This document shows positions 41,255 through 53,395 of a stretch of DNA of 64,000 nucleotides, piece after piece. The stretch spans positions 1,801,396 to 1,865,395 of the forward strand of contig NC_090613.1 in assembly GCF_004359215.1 (NCBI RefSeq), read 5' to 3'. Source of the DNA: Bremia lactucae. Taxonomy: Eukaryota > Oomycota > Peronosporomycetes > Peronosporales > Peronosporaceae. Position numbers and translations under genes: made by a program. Each line of letters opens with the position of its first letter. Within the stretch, counting starts at the first letter, position 1. The notes beneath the pieces are model-generated. The model saw only the letters and a list, made by a program, of their open reading frames with translations. It did no database searches and had not been told where the DNA came from.

Positions 41255-42364
41255 ACACAGCGATTAAAAAGTCTGTGTGAGGCCGCAAAACTGACAGCTG
41301 CACAGATCAGTGCAGCTCTTGGTAGTGCAAATGTTGGTAGTGCAAATGTTTCTGTAGACGCTAATGCGTCTACGGCGGAGAATTCGTCACCTCCTGCTCC
41401 CATTGGAGGTGACCAAAACATGTCATCTGTTGATGACATTGCAGCTGACGGTGACTAGTCACATGCTACACCAATTGTAGGTAACTGGTCCAAGTCACCG
41501 TCGTCGCCCGACTCAGTGGCTACCGTGAAGGCCGCCATATCACTCGGGGCCGAGCCCGTTAAACCTTTCGGTTCTAACGTGACAACTAAAGAGGTAATAA
41601 CGAAGTTGATCGACTCGTCTGACCTCTTTGGTGGGAATTCATCCGATGATGACTCTGTGAGCTACGACCACTCTGGGTATGTTAGTATGCGTCACCAGGA
41701 ACTAAGTTTTTGTGAAGAGAAGAATGCTGGTAGTGGTACTAGCTTGCATCACCAGTAAAGGTGTGATTTTTATGATCGCTCCGAGAGCCATGTTAGCGTT
41801 AACGTTAACATGAGTCAACAGGAGAGGGACCGCAATACGTTGCGGCTCGCTCCCGAAAAGAAGTCTTGGTTGCACTCTAGGGTAACCTAGCTCGTTGGTC
41901 TGGTTTGCTTGACGATCGATATCATATTCCGTTGTTCGACTTATCCAGGCTTGACTAGCCTGGTGAGGATGAAACGGAATTCTTGATCGATGCCTTTTCC
42001 GGCATCGTTGGTACGCTTGTAAGCCGGCAAAGGATGTCAAACCTATGTCCCAAGCTTGGACAGCTTTTGTACAGAATGTACAAAGCATAGACCGTGAGGT
42101 CTGGCTTGACAAACTGTGTGCTTTCCGTAAACGGCTCGAAAAACGGACCGTAGTTGGTGCACGCTACAAGCTGCACCGTTTGTCTAGCGAGACAAGGATA
42201 CCTTGCCTCTCGTGGGGGGACTCATGTCCATGCTGTTATAAGGGCGAAGGTCATGCCCTTAAGGAAGCATACTCCAATAAAGATCATTGGAGGACGCTCA
42301 TCATTTGTGAGATGCGCTTAGGGATTGAGAACCTCCAATCTTTTTACGAGCACGGGATGTGCTA
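41255..42364 (+). pseudogene. Family A gag-like ORF, most complete plus-strand copy
   Basis: The N-terminal ATG region is damaged; then EAAKLTAAQISAAL-like, VDANASTAENSSPPAPIGGD, SKSPSSPDSVATVKAAISLG, DSSDLFGGNSSDDDSVS, SVNVNMSQQERDRNTLRLAP, AWTAFVQNVQSIDREVWLDK and a Cys-rich motif IPCLSWGDSCPCCYKGEGH followed by LGIENLQSFYEHG. The Cys/His cluster (C-x6-C-x-C-C-x5-H) is not a standard retroviral knuckle. At 42365 the sequence changes to B pol. Confidence 0.6.
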
Positions 42365-42371
42365 ATTCTCT

Positions 42372-44470
42372 GATGAACCCTGAAGGATTTGCACCAATTC
42401 CTAGGTCTCGCTAATTACTTGTTAAGGTAAAGCAAGAACTATGCAGAGCGAACTAAGCCATTGTCTGACCTCCTTATAAAGGATGCAGAATGGGTTTCGT
42501 AAAAGATCAAGAAGATGCTTTCACATCAGTGAAGCAATCTTTTGTAGGCACCGGTCTTGGCATTGCCAAACGCGGATAAGCCCTTTCGCGTCGTCTGCGA
42601 TGCAAGCAATTTTGCAATAGGCAGCGCGCGCATGCAGAAGGATGACGATGGTGTCGACCGCGTTATCTCTTATCAGTCCAGGCTTTTGAAGTCGCGTAAC
42701 TGAATTGCCCTGAGTATGACAAAGAGCTACTTTCAATAAAGTATGCTTTTGTCAAGTTTCGTGTCCACCTATTGGGCACCGAACCATTTGTGGTTTATAC
42801 GGATCACGCATCACTGCGGACCGCAATAAACTCACCGCATTTCTCGCCTAAAATGGCAAGATGGCTCACATTCTTCTCTGAATCTAATTTCAAAGTTGAA
42901 TACAAGCCGGGTAAGTCGAATGTCTTGGCTGATGCTTTATCGCGCAGACCAGACTTCGAGGAAAGACACCAGGAAAGTGTGTCTCTTTTTAAGGCACAAG
43001 TTGAGTCGTCAACGTTGGCAGCCATGAAGCCATACCTCGTAACGAGCTCGTTAGCCTCTGACATACAAGAGAGCTACCTCCGTTTTCTTGTCGTCTTAAA
43101 TTACAAAGTTATAGTTTACATCTTAACATCAACTCAAACAAAATCTGTATTATCTATTGAAGCTGGACTAAAAACTTTGTCGCCTGCTGTTCAATCACTA
43201 CGGTGGACAGAAGGTAATACTTCCGTCGCACCTAAAGGCTAGGCTAAATCGCTTTGCTTCAGTGAAGGCCTGATATGGCATCAGCTGTCACGTTTTGATC
43301 CCTTGAGAGTCTATGTGCCTCACACAGTTTTCAAGCTCATGATTTTCACGAGCTCCACGATGCCTCATCTAGTGGGCATCTGCGCCGTGAAAAGACATCT
43401 TTAAAAGTGTCAAAAGAATTTTGGAGGCCTCACCTATATAGATATTTTGGCGGCCACACCTATATAGATGGGTGGCCAACTATATTCGCTCTTGCGAACA
43501 GTGTCAGCGCGTTAAGCCTGCACCGTCCAGCAGTGAGCCACTGAAGCCGCTACCGATTCCAACCAACTGTTGGAAGTCAGTAAGTCTAGACTTCATGTTT
43601 GGCATGCCGCCCGACCACACGGGTCGGACGGGGGCTCGTCGTTTTTGTAGACAGAATGAGCAGAAGGATGCATTTAGCACCATGTAAGACATCGGTCGCA
43701 GGCAAGGGGGCAGCTCTATTGTTCCTGGAATATGTTTACCGACTACACGGGATGCTCGAGTCCATAGTATCGGACCGGGATCCACGTTTTACGTCTGGTT
43801 TTTGGCGACATGTGTTCGAGCTGCTAGGTAGCAAGCTCCACATGTCGACCGCAGATCATCCCCAGACCGATGGTCAAACAGAACCGTGCCAATCGGGTCG
43901 TGGCGGATGTATTACGCACGATAGCGACTCCCAAAGAATGGAGCAAACAATTGCCCTTCGTGAAGTTCACTATAAATAACAGTGTCCACGCCAGTACGGG
44001 TGAGGCACTCTTTTGTATTGATGGACTGCGCCATCCTCGGATGCCGGTCTCGTTGGTGCACAGCCCGAGTCTTAGTGGGGAGGGCCCCTCACTATGCTCG
44101 GTGCGCGGGAACAAAGTTTTGTCAATATGACGATAACCGGCGAGGATATCATCTCAAAGACTGAAACTTGTCCTAGTGACCCTGCCGGTCTCGCAGTGGT
44201 CAGTTTGGAGTCACGGCAAGGAATGACTGTTCTCCAACATAACAAAGATGTTTTGCAATGTCAGCTACGTCCTATGACTGACCTCTCAGAGGTGTCGTAG
44301 GCAAATAAATGGCAAAAGCGTGAGCGAAGCTCAATGCTTTGTGGAGATGAGCGATCAGCATCACACGAAAAGTCCGTGGCGCGATGGCAAGCGCACAGGA
44401 CAAACAAAAAGAATATGCTGACCAAAATGGTCGTAAGAACAATGAATGCTTTCGTGTTGGAAATAAAGTA
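42372..44470 (+). pseudogene. Family B pol fragment (RT thumb, RNase H, integrase)
   Basis: Begins at GLANYL of the RT thumb, then VVCDASNFAIGSARMQKDDDG, VEYKPGKSNVLADALSRRP, and after an AT-rich insertion (43078-43180) the integrase with IRSCEQCQRVKPAPSSSEPL, SLDFMFGMPPDH, SIVSDRDPRFTSGFWRHVFE and QTDGQTE. A short tandem duplication (cggccacacctatatagat) lies at 43430-43470. It ends at 44470 against a C LTR tail. Confidence 0.7.
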
Positions 44471-44526
44471 CTATAACGTAGGTTGAGTAGTACTGTTAAC
44501 AGTACTAGCGAAAGGAGCCCGTTACA
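44471..44526 (+). repeat. Family C LTR, 3' tail
   Basis: aacgtaggttgag...gcccgttaca followed by cccggtattccg. Ends like the C LTR at 62843 and precedes a C gag. Confidence 0.5.
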
Positions 44527-44567
44527 CCCGGTATTCCGTGCAACGGCCTTTGGACGTTCCATCCAAC

Positions 44568-45440
44568 ATGGGAGTGTTGGATGATGAAGGAGGGAGCTTT
44601 TAAGCCCCTCAAGAAGGCTATCACGCAACACGTGAAAGGTTCACTCATTTGAGTGATCTTGAATGGAGAGCGATCGAGCGTATGAGTTCGGTCGTAGACG
44701 GGCCAGCCGTTGGCGCTATGGTGTTCACCTTTCAGAGAGACGAGCAACAGCCGACTTTATACAACATGAACTCGACGGGCCGAAGAAAATGTAGCCTTGT
44801 TTCACCAGCAAGGTTCCCAACACGCGAAGGTGTTGAGAGAACAGAGTGCTCAACAGCAGCATTTACATGCTGCTAGTTTACGAAGGTTTGCGAATTAGAC
44901 GACACCATTGAGCTCGCCGCATCAATGATGATACGACAAAAGTGAAATTTGGCGTGTTCAGCTTAGCCGGACGTGCCAAATCTTGAGCCTTATGGCTCAA
45001 GCTTCACGACTCATTGGTTTTTGGGTCGTATGAGGTCTTTATGACTCGGCTCAGGCAAACATTTGAGCCGCCATGTGCCGAATGCAGGGCTCGAGCCGTG
45101 CTCCTGGATTTGACGCGCTTATGCCCAATGTACACGATACCTTGTAAGTTGCATCGTGAGTCATTCAATAGATGCACAAAAACAACACTGTATTTTCCAA
45201 AGGTCTTGCAGACGGTCCTGTCAAGACTCACCTGTTCCGGGTTGAATTGGAGACGCTCGACCAAGCGATCTCTGTAGCGGGACAGGAGGACTTCAGCCTG
45301 AAACAGGCTTTCGTCCACTCCGGTGCGTATCGTCCTCCTAGCGACAAGAATTCGGGGGTCCAGAACCCATGGTCCTCGTATGTAGAGAGCGAAAACCCTC
45401 GCTCTTAAGTTACAAATGATTGCAAAAATGCAATCGCTGT
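44568..45440 (+). pseudogene. Family C gag, decayed
   Basis: Starts like the copy at 62894 (M-G-V-L-D-D versus M-D-I-L-D-D). Includes HLSDLEWRAIERMSSVVDG, TFEPPCAECRAR, DGPVKTHLFRVELETLDQAI, and QEDFSLKQAF, with PWSSYVESENPRS before the zinc knuckle. The knuckle begins C-N-R-C-Q-K but loses its His/Cys half. Many frameshifts. Confidence 0.65.
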
Positions 45441-45744
45441 CAAAAAATAGACGGACCACTGCGCCTATGAGTGTAGTGCCCCACGTCCAGTGCCAAAAGC
45501 ACAGAGCGAAACGATCGACCTTTCGCTAGGAACAGCGGAGGACGCGAATCCAACGCTGTTGCAAAATCGCAATAGCGAGACGGGTCTTCTAACAATGGTC
45601 GGGGTCGGTAGGTTCGGAGCGCCCGACTGATCCAGCAACGTCAAAAAAAATTGCAGGCCTTTCGACGAAAGTTGCTCCACACACACAAACATTGTGTGTA
45701 ACTGCCCCACGTCATGACGTTGCTCTCATCACCTTGAAAACATA

Positions 45745-46340
45745 AGTGTCAGATAAAATGCCACTTAAGTCCCTAGTAGATTGTGGGGCGTCGAACAATT
45801 TAATAAGACGCCAATCGCTAGAAGATCGCAGGCTCAAGTTCGTTGAGCGCGATATCCCTCTAATGAGTATGACAGTGCGCCTAGAAACAGGCGCATCTGT
45901 AACAGTTAATTAACGTGTAGATGGTATCAATTAACATTAAGGGGTAAACAGTACGATGATGGTTTCATCTTACTTGATCTGGATGACAAACTTGATGTCA
46001 TCCTTGGATTACCATGGCTCGGGAAGTATGAGCCATGTATAAATTGGCAGCATCAAACCCGAGTGCATGTCTCTCGTTCAACAGAGTATCATCTGTTGAA
46101 CGTCTTGGAGCGTCCACAAGCGCGTGGATGTCCTTAGAGTGAGTGCGATGGCTTCACTTGTGGTTCGGTCGTTAGCACGACTGAACAAGACTTCAGTGTG
46201 AATTCCCATCACACTGTGGAGTTAGATCCCGACGGCTGTGCACAAGCACAGTCAGCGTCAAAGTTCTACCACTCGAATAAGTTAAGTGGTACGAAACAAG
46301 GATGCTTGCTTGGAAAGCAACATCCAAGAATAAGTGAATG
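45745..46340 (+). pseudogene. Family C aspartic protease
   Basis: KSLVDCGASNNLIRRQSLED holds the active-site Asp, with Cys at the usual Ser/Thr position. FVERDIPLMSMTVRLETGAS continues the fold before a stop, and a later block (DDKLDVILGLPWLGKYEP in shifted frame, about 45975-46040) is the C-terminal part. It ends at a foreign chromodomain piece. Confidence 0.6.
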
Positions 46341-46447
46341 CCTCTTGGAAACCGGTCGATACCCTACGTATTGACGTGCCCGGCTTGGCGACTGCCTATG
46401 AAAAGGAGCACCAGCTGAGGCCTCTCCGCTAGTCTCAACTGGACTAG
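46341..46447 (+). pseudogene. Family B chromodomain fragment
   Basis: gaaaccggtcgataccctac to gcctctccgctagtctcaa is equivalent to 28373-28470 of element X, including the pol stop codon. Confidence 0.7.
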
Positions 46448-46680
46448 AAGGAGCTACCAAGGCGCTGATTGATGGCCACGACCTCAAGACAAACTTTAAT
46501 GACGCCTGGGGATCACTCGGCAAACGATCGGTGTTCCTGTGGAAATTCTCGGGCGGCCTTGTCGTTGCGTTTGTCAACATCATGTCGGTAGAGAGCGACT
46601 TCTCCCTTTTAAAGCGGTAGACAGACAACTTCCGTCAGTCAATGACAACTTAACGCTGAGAGGCATATTCTAGCCCAAGC
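46448..46680 (+). pseudogene. hAT-like transposase C-terminal (dimerisation) region
   Basis: Plus-strand frame: ALIDGHDLKTNFNDAWGSLG, VFLWKFSGGLVVAFVNIM, SVESDFSLLKR and then N-F-R-Q-S-M-T after a stop. V-E-x-x-F-S is the hallmark of the hAT dimerisation helix, and the D-H-x-x-x-x-N-F-x-x-x-W block is what I associate with hAT-like/BED-finger genes of oomycetes. It lies in the opposite orientation to the catalytic part at 46960-48190. Confidence 0.5.
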
Positions 46681-46959
46681 AGCGCTTCCTGCTCCAATTT
46701 TTAAGTATATAAAAGAATGCTAGGTATAAAATGCCGATTTAAGCTGGCTAACGCGCCGAAATTAGCTCATTTTAGGTAAAATCGGCAAATGCCGAAATCT
46801 ATGAAGCATGGTCAACGTAACCCACCATTAAATAATAATTATTAAATGATGTCCCAAAAAAATCTTTGACAAAGTGCGCTTTTTTCTAAAGTGATGATTT
46901 CTAGAGAAGAACTTGGCGGTGCGTGCTGCGGCAGTGCCACGTGGTGGCGTGATCAAAGC
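46681..46959. other. AT-rich spacer within hAT-like debris
   Basis: No reading frame or LTR seen; probably non-coding or decayed sequence between two inverted hAT-like parts. Confidence 0.35.
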
Positions 46960-48190
46960 AGACTTGCTTTTTAAACAAATGTCTGTTTTTGATTTGATCG
47001 AAGGCCAACTTGACCACGGTACACATCGAGCACGTCGGCAATAAGTCGCCCGTCCGCAACGTCACCAGCTGCTGCGGCAAGACAGGTGGCGCGATGTTTT
47101 CCGCAATGTTGAGGTCATTCCGCTCGGCCTAGACGAATGACTAACCATCAACCAGTTGCACTGCTTATTGCGTGATCTCACGCAAGACACACGATTGATT
47201 GTCGGCCGGAAATGCATTGAACAAATAGCGTGCTCACGATCCATCATCAGAAATGTGTTCTTGAACGCTCCACAGCCAAGTCCAATTTGCCCCTTGCCTG
47301 GAACTGGGTGTTTAATAAGTTCCCATACGCTTCGTTGGCCTGAATTGTTTCGATATTCATGATCGTTATCAGGTAAATGATCAGGTTCTTGATCTCGCTC
47401 ATCTGCTGCCAAAGGATCATATCGCGAGGTTGAAGGATAATCGTGGTCGTGTTGCAGAGTTCTGCCAACGACTACACCGCGGCGCACTTAACCCACTAGA
47501 CCGCCGAAGGTGCGGAGGCAGACTTCTTTTCCTAGACTCACTGATCCAGAAGTCGACGATTCTTAAGCACGAAAAATAGGATGCGCTTGAAATACGCCCA
47601 GCAATTCGCACTTATCGGGCACTGGGCCTGCATCTCCAAGATATGGTTGTTATGCTGTCGCAATGCCGGAAAAAGCGTGGGGGTCTTGCAAAACGCGCCG
47701 TTGTCCATTTCGTTTGTAGCGGCCCGAACCACGATATCTCCTGATGAGGTGCGAACCAGAAACGCATTAACTTATGCGTCGCCATTCGGTCCAGATGAGC
47801 GACACTACCATTTCGCCACCCGGTATTTGAGATTTCGCCGTCGGTAATAATTACTATCACCTTGTCTCGCCACGACTTACATACGTTGTCCTACAACGTC
47901 AATTATAATTTTTTTTATAATCACCGTGTGCCGCTAAAAAAACGGCACGACAACCAGATGCATATTGTATAGATTGCCGTCGACATAGTTTCGGATGCGA
48001 ACGTCGAAGAACGAAATCCTGTTGTGTGTTGAGCCATCGAGCCTAAGGCAAACGACCAAACTGTCGTGTTGCTCAGAATCGATTTCATTGCTGCAGGTTA
48101 ATACCGACAAGCACACGCACGAATTAACTCGAGATATACCTTCTTGTCGAAATTGGGCACGGCATGGTTGTAACGGCGCCAATCGTTACA
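46960..48190 (-). pseudogene. hAT-like transposase, N-terminal/catalytic region, broken
   Basis: Minus-strand blocks in order: DSLVVCLRLDGSTHNRISFF with NLYNMHLVVVPFF (48150-47935), KVIVIITDGEISNTG (47860; catalytic Asp region, cf. T-D-G-A-S-N-M-T in hAT relatives), LRQHNNHILEMQAQCP (47660), AELCNTTTIILQ and LWQQMSEIKNLIIYL (47465), DVLDVYRGQVGLRS (47020). The order matches the hAT-like family as I know it, but every block is in a different frame. Identification rests on pattern memory only. Confidence 0.45.
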
Positions 48191-48231
48191 AGTCACGATT
48201 AGTCGCGCAAAGAGGCGCATTGCATAATTAG

Positions 48232-48440
48232 TTATTAATATAATAAAGCTAGTAGATAGAAGATCGTTAATTAAAAGAACTTCATAATATATTTATACAG
48301 TTCTGCATTTTTCCATATTCTAAAGCCTTAAAAATTTACCTTTAGAAGCTAAGACTTCTTAGCTACTTTAAACCTACCTCTGCACGTTGTGTACGTGAAA
48401 TAGTCAAGGCATCCCACCTTCTCTGTAATCAATGTTCCCA
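48232..48440 (-). repeat. Family A-like LTR fragment
   Basis: Complement of the A LTR middle (agaagatcgttaattaaaag, ccatattctaaagcctta, cctctgcacgttgtgtacgtg), more diverged than the other copies. Confidence 0.55.
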
Positions 48441-48540
48441 CGTACCTTTAAAAATAAGTTCCAAAGAGGAGACTGAGACATTATATGTAATTAGTAAACA
48501 AATGGATCAAGTATAGACTTGATCTGATAGCGCCTCCGAA

Positions 48541-49700
48541 GTTAACTTCGGAGATGACCCAATTGACAACGCTAGAGCCCAAACAGTTTTTGCGTGATCT
48601 GCGTAGCGGCAAAGTCAAGCAGATCTGCGTACTTGTCACAGATGACAGGTGTGTGACCGATATTCGGTCGCATTAGTATTTCCTGAGAACGAACGGTTTC
48701 GTTGCAGCTTATCGATGGACGACGGTGTTCTCAATGAGAAGACTCGGATTGAACGTTTTCCGTCTCAATCTTGGGATTCTTTTCAGACAAATCCTCTATA
48801 TAAAGTTTTAAAGGAATTTAAGGATGTCTTTCCTGAATCAGTACCGTGCGAGTTGCCTAAGGATAAAGGCACTCCACACGAAATCGACCTGATACCAGGT
48901 ACGAAATACTGTGTCATGAAGGAGTGGCCATTGCTTCGTCAGCAAATATTAGCGATCGACAAATTCTTTGCCGATCGCTTGCAGAGGGCCATTTTAGGAA
49001 AAATCAACCTCCCCACATAGCTCTCACCTTCTATTAACAGGAGGGTGGCGGATTGTGCATGCGTTCAATAAATTCAACGCTGCAATGGTACCGGCTCAAA
49101 CGCCGATACCACGAAAAATCGTTATCATTGATGGTATGTCAAAGAGTATTGTCTTTTCGTCAATGAATCTGATGGATGGATTCTATCAGATCCTTTTGCG
49201 TGAACAGGATATCCCGCTCACAGCCGTAAATGCCCCAAGAGGAGTGCTATAGGAGTGGCTAGTTATGCTACAAGGACTTAGTAATGCCCCTGCGACATTT
49301 AACAGATGTGTGGCCAATATGTTAAGATCGGTGCGGGATTTCGCACCGAGCTATTTCAATGACGTCTTTGCTTATAGCAGAGCCATGACAGGAAAGTCGG
49401 ACGTTAAAGTACATTGTACCCACGTCCGAAAAGTTCTTACACTTATGCGTTTGCGCCAGTTGTATGCAAATTTCAAGAAGTGTTTATTCGCTGCAAGCGA
49501 AATACCACTTCTTGGGTGCATCGTGGGTAAACACGGTGTGCGCCCGGATCCAGAAAAGATCAAGCGATCAGCGACTAGCCTGTGCCAGTCGATGTAGAGG
49601 GACTTTCGAAGGTTTCTCGGCTTAGCGGCGTACCTGCACAAGTACTCACGCAATTAAGCCGAAATGACAGTACATATTTCTTCTTTGTTGAAGAAAAACG
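48541..49700 (+). pseudogene. Family C/F reverse transcriptase
   Basis: Frame 48649-49020 encodes LYKVLKEFKDVFPESVPCEL, GTPHEIDLIPGTKYCVMKEW, AIDKFFADRL. Later frames give VFSSMNLMDGFYQILLREQD, MLQGLSNAPATFNRCVANML and PSYFNDVFAYSRAM, so the Y-x-D-D motif is YFND (first Asp lost). GCIVGKHGVRPDPEKIK follows. It probably belongs with the C gag/protease at 44.5-46.3 kb, now separated by debris. Confidence 0.65.
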
Positions 49701-49734
49701 TAAAGTGGTGATTGTTAGCGTTCTTTAGAGGGTA

Positions 49735-50280
49735 TCAAATAAAGCTTGATACAATCGCCAATCCTGGTGATTGCGGACCAAGTGGTTTGTGACGCCAGCG
49801 ATTTTGCAATCGGCTGTGCGTTAATGCAATATGACACAGACGGCGCAGAGCGCGTCGTGTGTTATCAATCGCGTCAACTGCAACCAGCTGAACGCAACTA
49901 CCCAGTGCATGACAAGGGACTCCTTGCCATGAAATATGCACTAGCTAAGTTTAGGGTATATCTCTTGGGAGACTGACCGTTCATTGCAAATACGGACCAT
50001 GCGTCTTTACGCACGGCCGTAAACAGTCCACACCTCTCGCAAAGAATGGCGAGATGGTTGTATTTCTTCGCAGAGTATAACTCCTCCGTGGTGTATAAAC
50101 AAGGACGACTTAACGTCGCCGCTGATGCTCTTTCGCGCCGGCCCGATTTTGAGCTGGCTACGCAAATCAGTTGTGAGCATGAGGCCGCTGTTGCAACAAT
50201 AAGTTTTCCGTCGGCAACATTACTTGGCGACGTTAGAAGAGCTTATCAAGAAGACAAGGTTCTTAAAGGTTGATAGATTA
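49735..50280 (+). pseudogene. Family C/F RNase H
   Basis: VVCDASDFAIGCALMQYDTD, YPVHDKGLLAMKYALAKFRV (the Glu is Gly: HDKGLLA), then ANTDHASLRTAVNSPHLSQR and NVAADALSRRPDFELA. Two acidic positions are kept, one catalytic position is changed, and there is a stop after LLGD at 49974. Confidence 0.65.
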
Positions 50281-51080
50281 CCTTAGAAATCCATCCCAAC
50301 AATCCTTAAAAGGATTGTTGAAATTGTATCGATCCTCAACAGTTCGATACACAACACGCAATGAATTACGTTTCTCATACAGCCATAGCTGGCGACACAA
50401 CTCGAGTCGTCATCCCCACCCATAATGATTTGCGTTTACGCATAATGTATGAGTGCCACGATGCACCAATAAGTGGTCATCGTGGACGTGAGAAGTCTTA
50501 CCTCACGATAAGTCGCGACTTCTACTGGCCATGCCAGTATGAGTTCGTCCTCAAGTACATACGTGCTTGCGAAGTTTGTCAACTAGTGAAGCCCCAGTGC
50601 TTCATCCCGTGCTCCATACAACCTCTAACTGTTTCGGCGAGTGTTGGCAGTCTGTATTCATGGGCTTCGTCTTCGGATTTCCCTACGACGAACATAAGAA
50701 GAATGGTATTCTTGTTTTCGTTAATCGTTTCAGCAAAATTGTGCATCTTGCTGCAGTGTCTTTGTCGACGGGATATTTCAACTCCATGGGTTACCCCGTG
50801 AACTAGTCTCAGATCGAGACCCAAGATTCACGGCGGAATTTTGGCAAACAGTGCTCAAACTATTTGGATTAGAGTTGAAAATGTCAACTCCGTCTGACCA
50901 TCTGCTTCAGGATGATTATAAGCGCGCAAACCTTATTCTCGAAGAGATACTTCGCGGATACGTACACACTTTAAAGAGTTAGAGCAAGTTTTTGGCGATA
51001 GTAGAATTTGACATCAACAGTTCAGTGCATGCTTCTACAAACATACACCGTTTTACGTGACTAGCTTACGCCAACCACTA
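50281..51080 (+). pseudogene. Family C/F integrase
   Basis: Zinc domain intact (YECHDAPISGHRGREKSYL; YIRACEVCQLVKP). The first catalytic Asp is Gly (MGFVFGFP), the second is present (SDRDPRFTAEFWQ, 50813), and the Glu segment reads HLLQDDYKRANLI, without the normal TDGQTE. Inactive. Confidence 0.6.
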
Positions 51081-51479
51081 ATATCCACCTTGTTTGAGAG
51101 TGACTCTACTTGAAGGGGGAGGGACTCGCTGAAGGAAACAACTTTCTAGCTCTTGCTCATCACGCATTGGCCCTACGGTCAATGCAAATTCAACATTGTA
51201 GAGGACAAACTCAGTAATGGCAATAATGCTATAACTGACTTTGATAACGGTGCTGAAATACTCAGCATCGAAAACAGTGGAATTAGTGAGAGCAATAATG
51301 CTCTCACTAATGAGGAGAATGACACCTCCGCAGTGCGCACTGGTCGCACTGAAGACAAAAGCAAAATTGAGTCATCAGGTGATTTCCTACTAGCTAGATA
51401 AACACTGGTCCGCTTCGTACAGGATCGCTAATGCGGTGCACCGACAGAAACGGAACTCTGACAAAATGGATAAGCAAAC

Positions 51480-51715
51480 ACTCTTTCATTTAATGTTAAC
51501 GACCTAGTCCAAGTGTTTACGGTAAACCTACCAAAATATGTAGTGATGAATGTGGGCAGTAATAAATTACTGCCCAAGTATATCTTCCCGTTCCGTGTAA
51601 TGCACCGCAAAGGCAATGCATACACGATTGGGCTGTCGTACGATGCGTACGCATTCTACGTTTTATGTCGGGCGTCTCCGCCCTTACCATCTGTACGAGG
51701 CTTCTTCCGATTCCG
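51480..51715 (+). pseudogene. Family C/F integrase C-terminal domain
   Basis: VNDLVQVFTVNLPKYVV, LLPKYIFPFRVMHRKGNAYT and, after a shift, STFYVGRLRPYHLYEASSDS. The pattern P-x-F-x-V-x-x-x-x-G-x-A-Y-x-I then T-F-Y-V-G-R-L is the usual end of Gypsy integrases. It meets minus-strand A gag at about 51716. Confidence 0.6.
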
Positions 51716-53395
51716 AATCACCCCGGAACGGTCAAAGGCGTCTGCCAAAGTCTGATGGTTCCGAGCCAAAGAATGATAGTCTCGGGACAAAGTCTGGTTC
51801 TCATGAACTAGACGATCCACTCTTTTCTCCAGGGAGAGATCTTTTGACGAGCTGTCAACAGCTCGTTTTGAAGGGATTGATGTGTCCTCTCGTTCGCCAG
51901 TTGATCCGTCGCAACCTGCACACAATTTTAATCTACCAACTGGTCACGAGAAACATTATTAGCCATCACCGCTAACTCGCGGCGACGGGATCGCTCGTGA
52001 TCAGAATCCTTTCTCAAAAAATAAAGGGCGTGATCCGAATCATGATGTTGATTCGGGTTCGTCAAACGAGGCGAACCCGACCCCCCCCCTCCACATCCAT
52101 TGACGGATTCGAGTGGTGAGAAGCATTTTCTTGTTGAAAGCTTTTCGAACCACCCAGAGGTAAATAGAGTTCGAACGAGATATCTCGTTCGTTGGCGAGG
52201 GTATCCACCCTCACATGATAGCTAGGAGCCTCGTTCCCAATTGATGTTGGACGTTCCAGGTTTCGTCTTGCAGTACGAACAGCCCCATCCTCCTTGACAG
52301 AAGGTCCATCGGAGAACGAGCGCTTTCCGCGCTCGTAATAGGATTGGAGGTTCTCAATCCCTTCACGCATCTCGTAAGAGATGAGCGTTCTCCAATGAAG
52401 ATCTTTAAGAAATATGCTTTCTTTTGGGGCATGACCTGCACCCTTAAAACAGCAGGAGCATGGGTCCCCCCACGAGAGGCAAGGAATCCCTGTCTCCTAA
52501 GACAAACAGTACAGCTTATATCATGCACCGACTACGGTCTGTTTCTCGAACCGCTCACGGAAAGCATTTAGCTTGTCAAGCCAGACCTCACGGCCTATTT
52601 TTGTACATGCTGTATAAAAGCTGTCGAAGTTTAGCGCAAAGGTTTGACATCCTTTGTCAGCTTAGAGGAGTACCACCGATGCCGGAAAAGGCATCGGTGA
52701 GGAATTTCGTCTCATCCTCACCGGGCATGTGAAACCTGGATGAGTTGAATAGCGGAATATGACATCGATCGTTGTTCATACAGACCAACGAATGAGGTTT
52801 CTCCTAGAGGGCAACCAAGGCCGATTTTCAGGAGCGAACCGCAACGTATTGCGATCCCTCTCGTGTTGGCTCATGTTAACGTCAACGTTAACTTAGCCCT
52901 TGGAGCGATCTCTAGAATCACTCCCTTCCTGGTGATGCAAACTATCACCACCAGCAGCACTCTTCCCCTCGCGACCACTTAATTTTCTGGGTGACGCATG
53001 CTAACGTTACCAGAGTGGTCATCGCTCACGGAGTCATCGGATGATGACTCCTCACCAAAGAGGTTCGACGAGTCGAATAACCTCGTCATCACCCCTCTAG
53101 TTGTCACGTTAGAACCTGAAGGCTTAACGGACTCGGCCCCGGGTGATCCAGCGGCCTTTACAGTAGACACTGAGTCCGGCGATGCCGGTGACTTGGTCCA
53201 CTCACCTACAGTCGGTGTAGCAGATGACTTGTCATCGTCACCTCCAATGGGAGTAGGTGACGTATTCCCCGCAGTAGACGTATTAGCGTCCATTGATAAA
53301 TTTCATTACCAACAGCTGCACTGTACCGTGCAGCTGTCAGCTTTGCGGCCTCACGGGCCACGCGCACAGACTTATTAGTCGCCATGTTGATTTCG
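51716..53395 (-). pseudogene. Family A gag-like ORF, longest copy
   Basis: On the minus strand from 53395: MILTEINMATNKSVRVARE, then VDANTSTAGNTSPTPIGGDD, SPASPDSVSTVKAAGSPGAE, FGEESSSDDSVSDDHSGNVS, the VWLDKLNAFRERFEKQTVVG helix, the Cys motif IPCLSWGDPCSCCFKGAGH, EMREGIENLQSYYERGKRSF and finally a coiled-coil-like stretch (LEKRVDRLVHENQTLSRDYH). Frames change several times. The product would be about 500 residues, without a recognisable enzyme domain. Confidence 0.6.
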
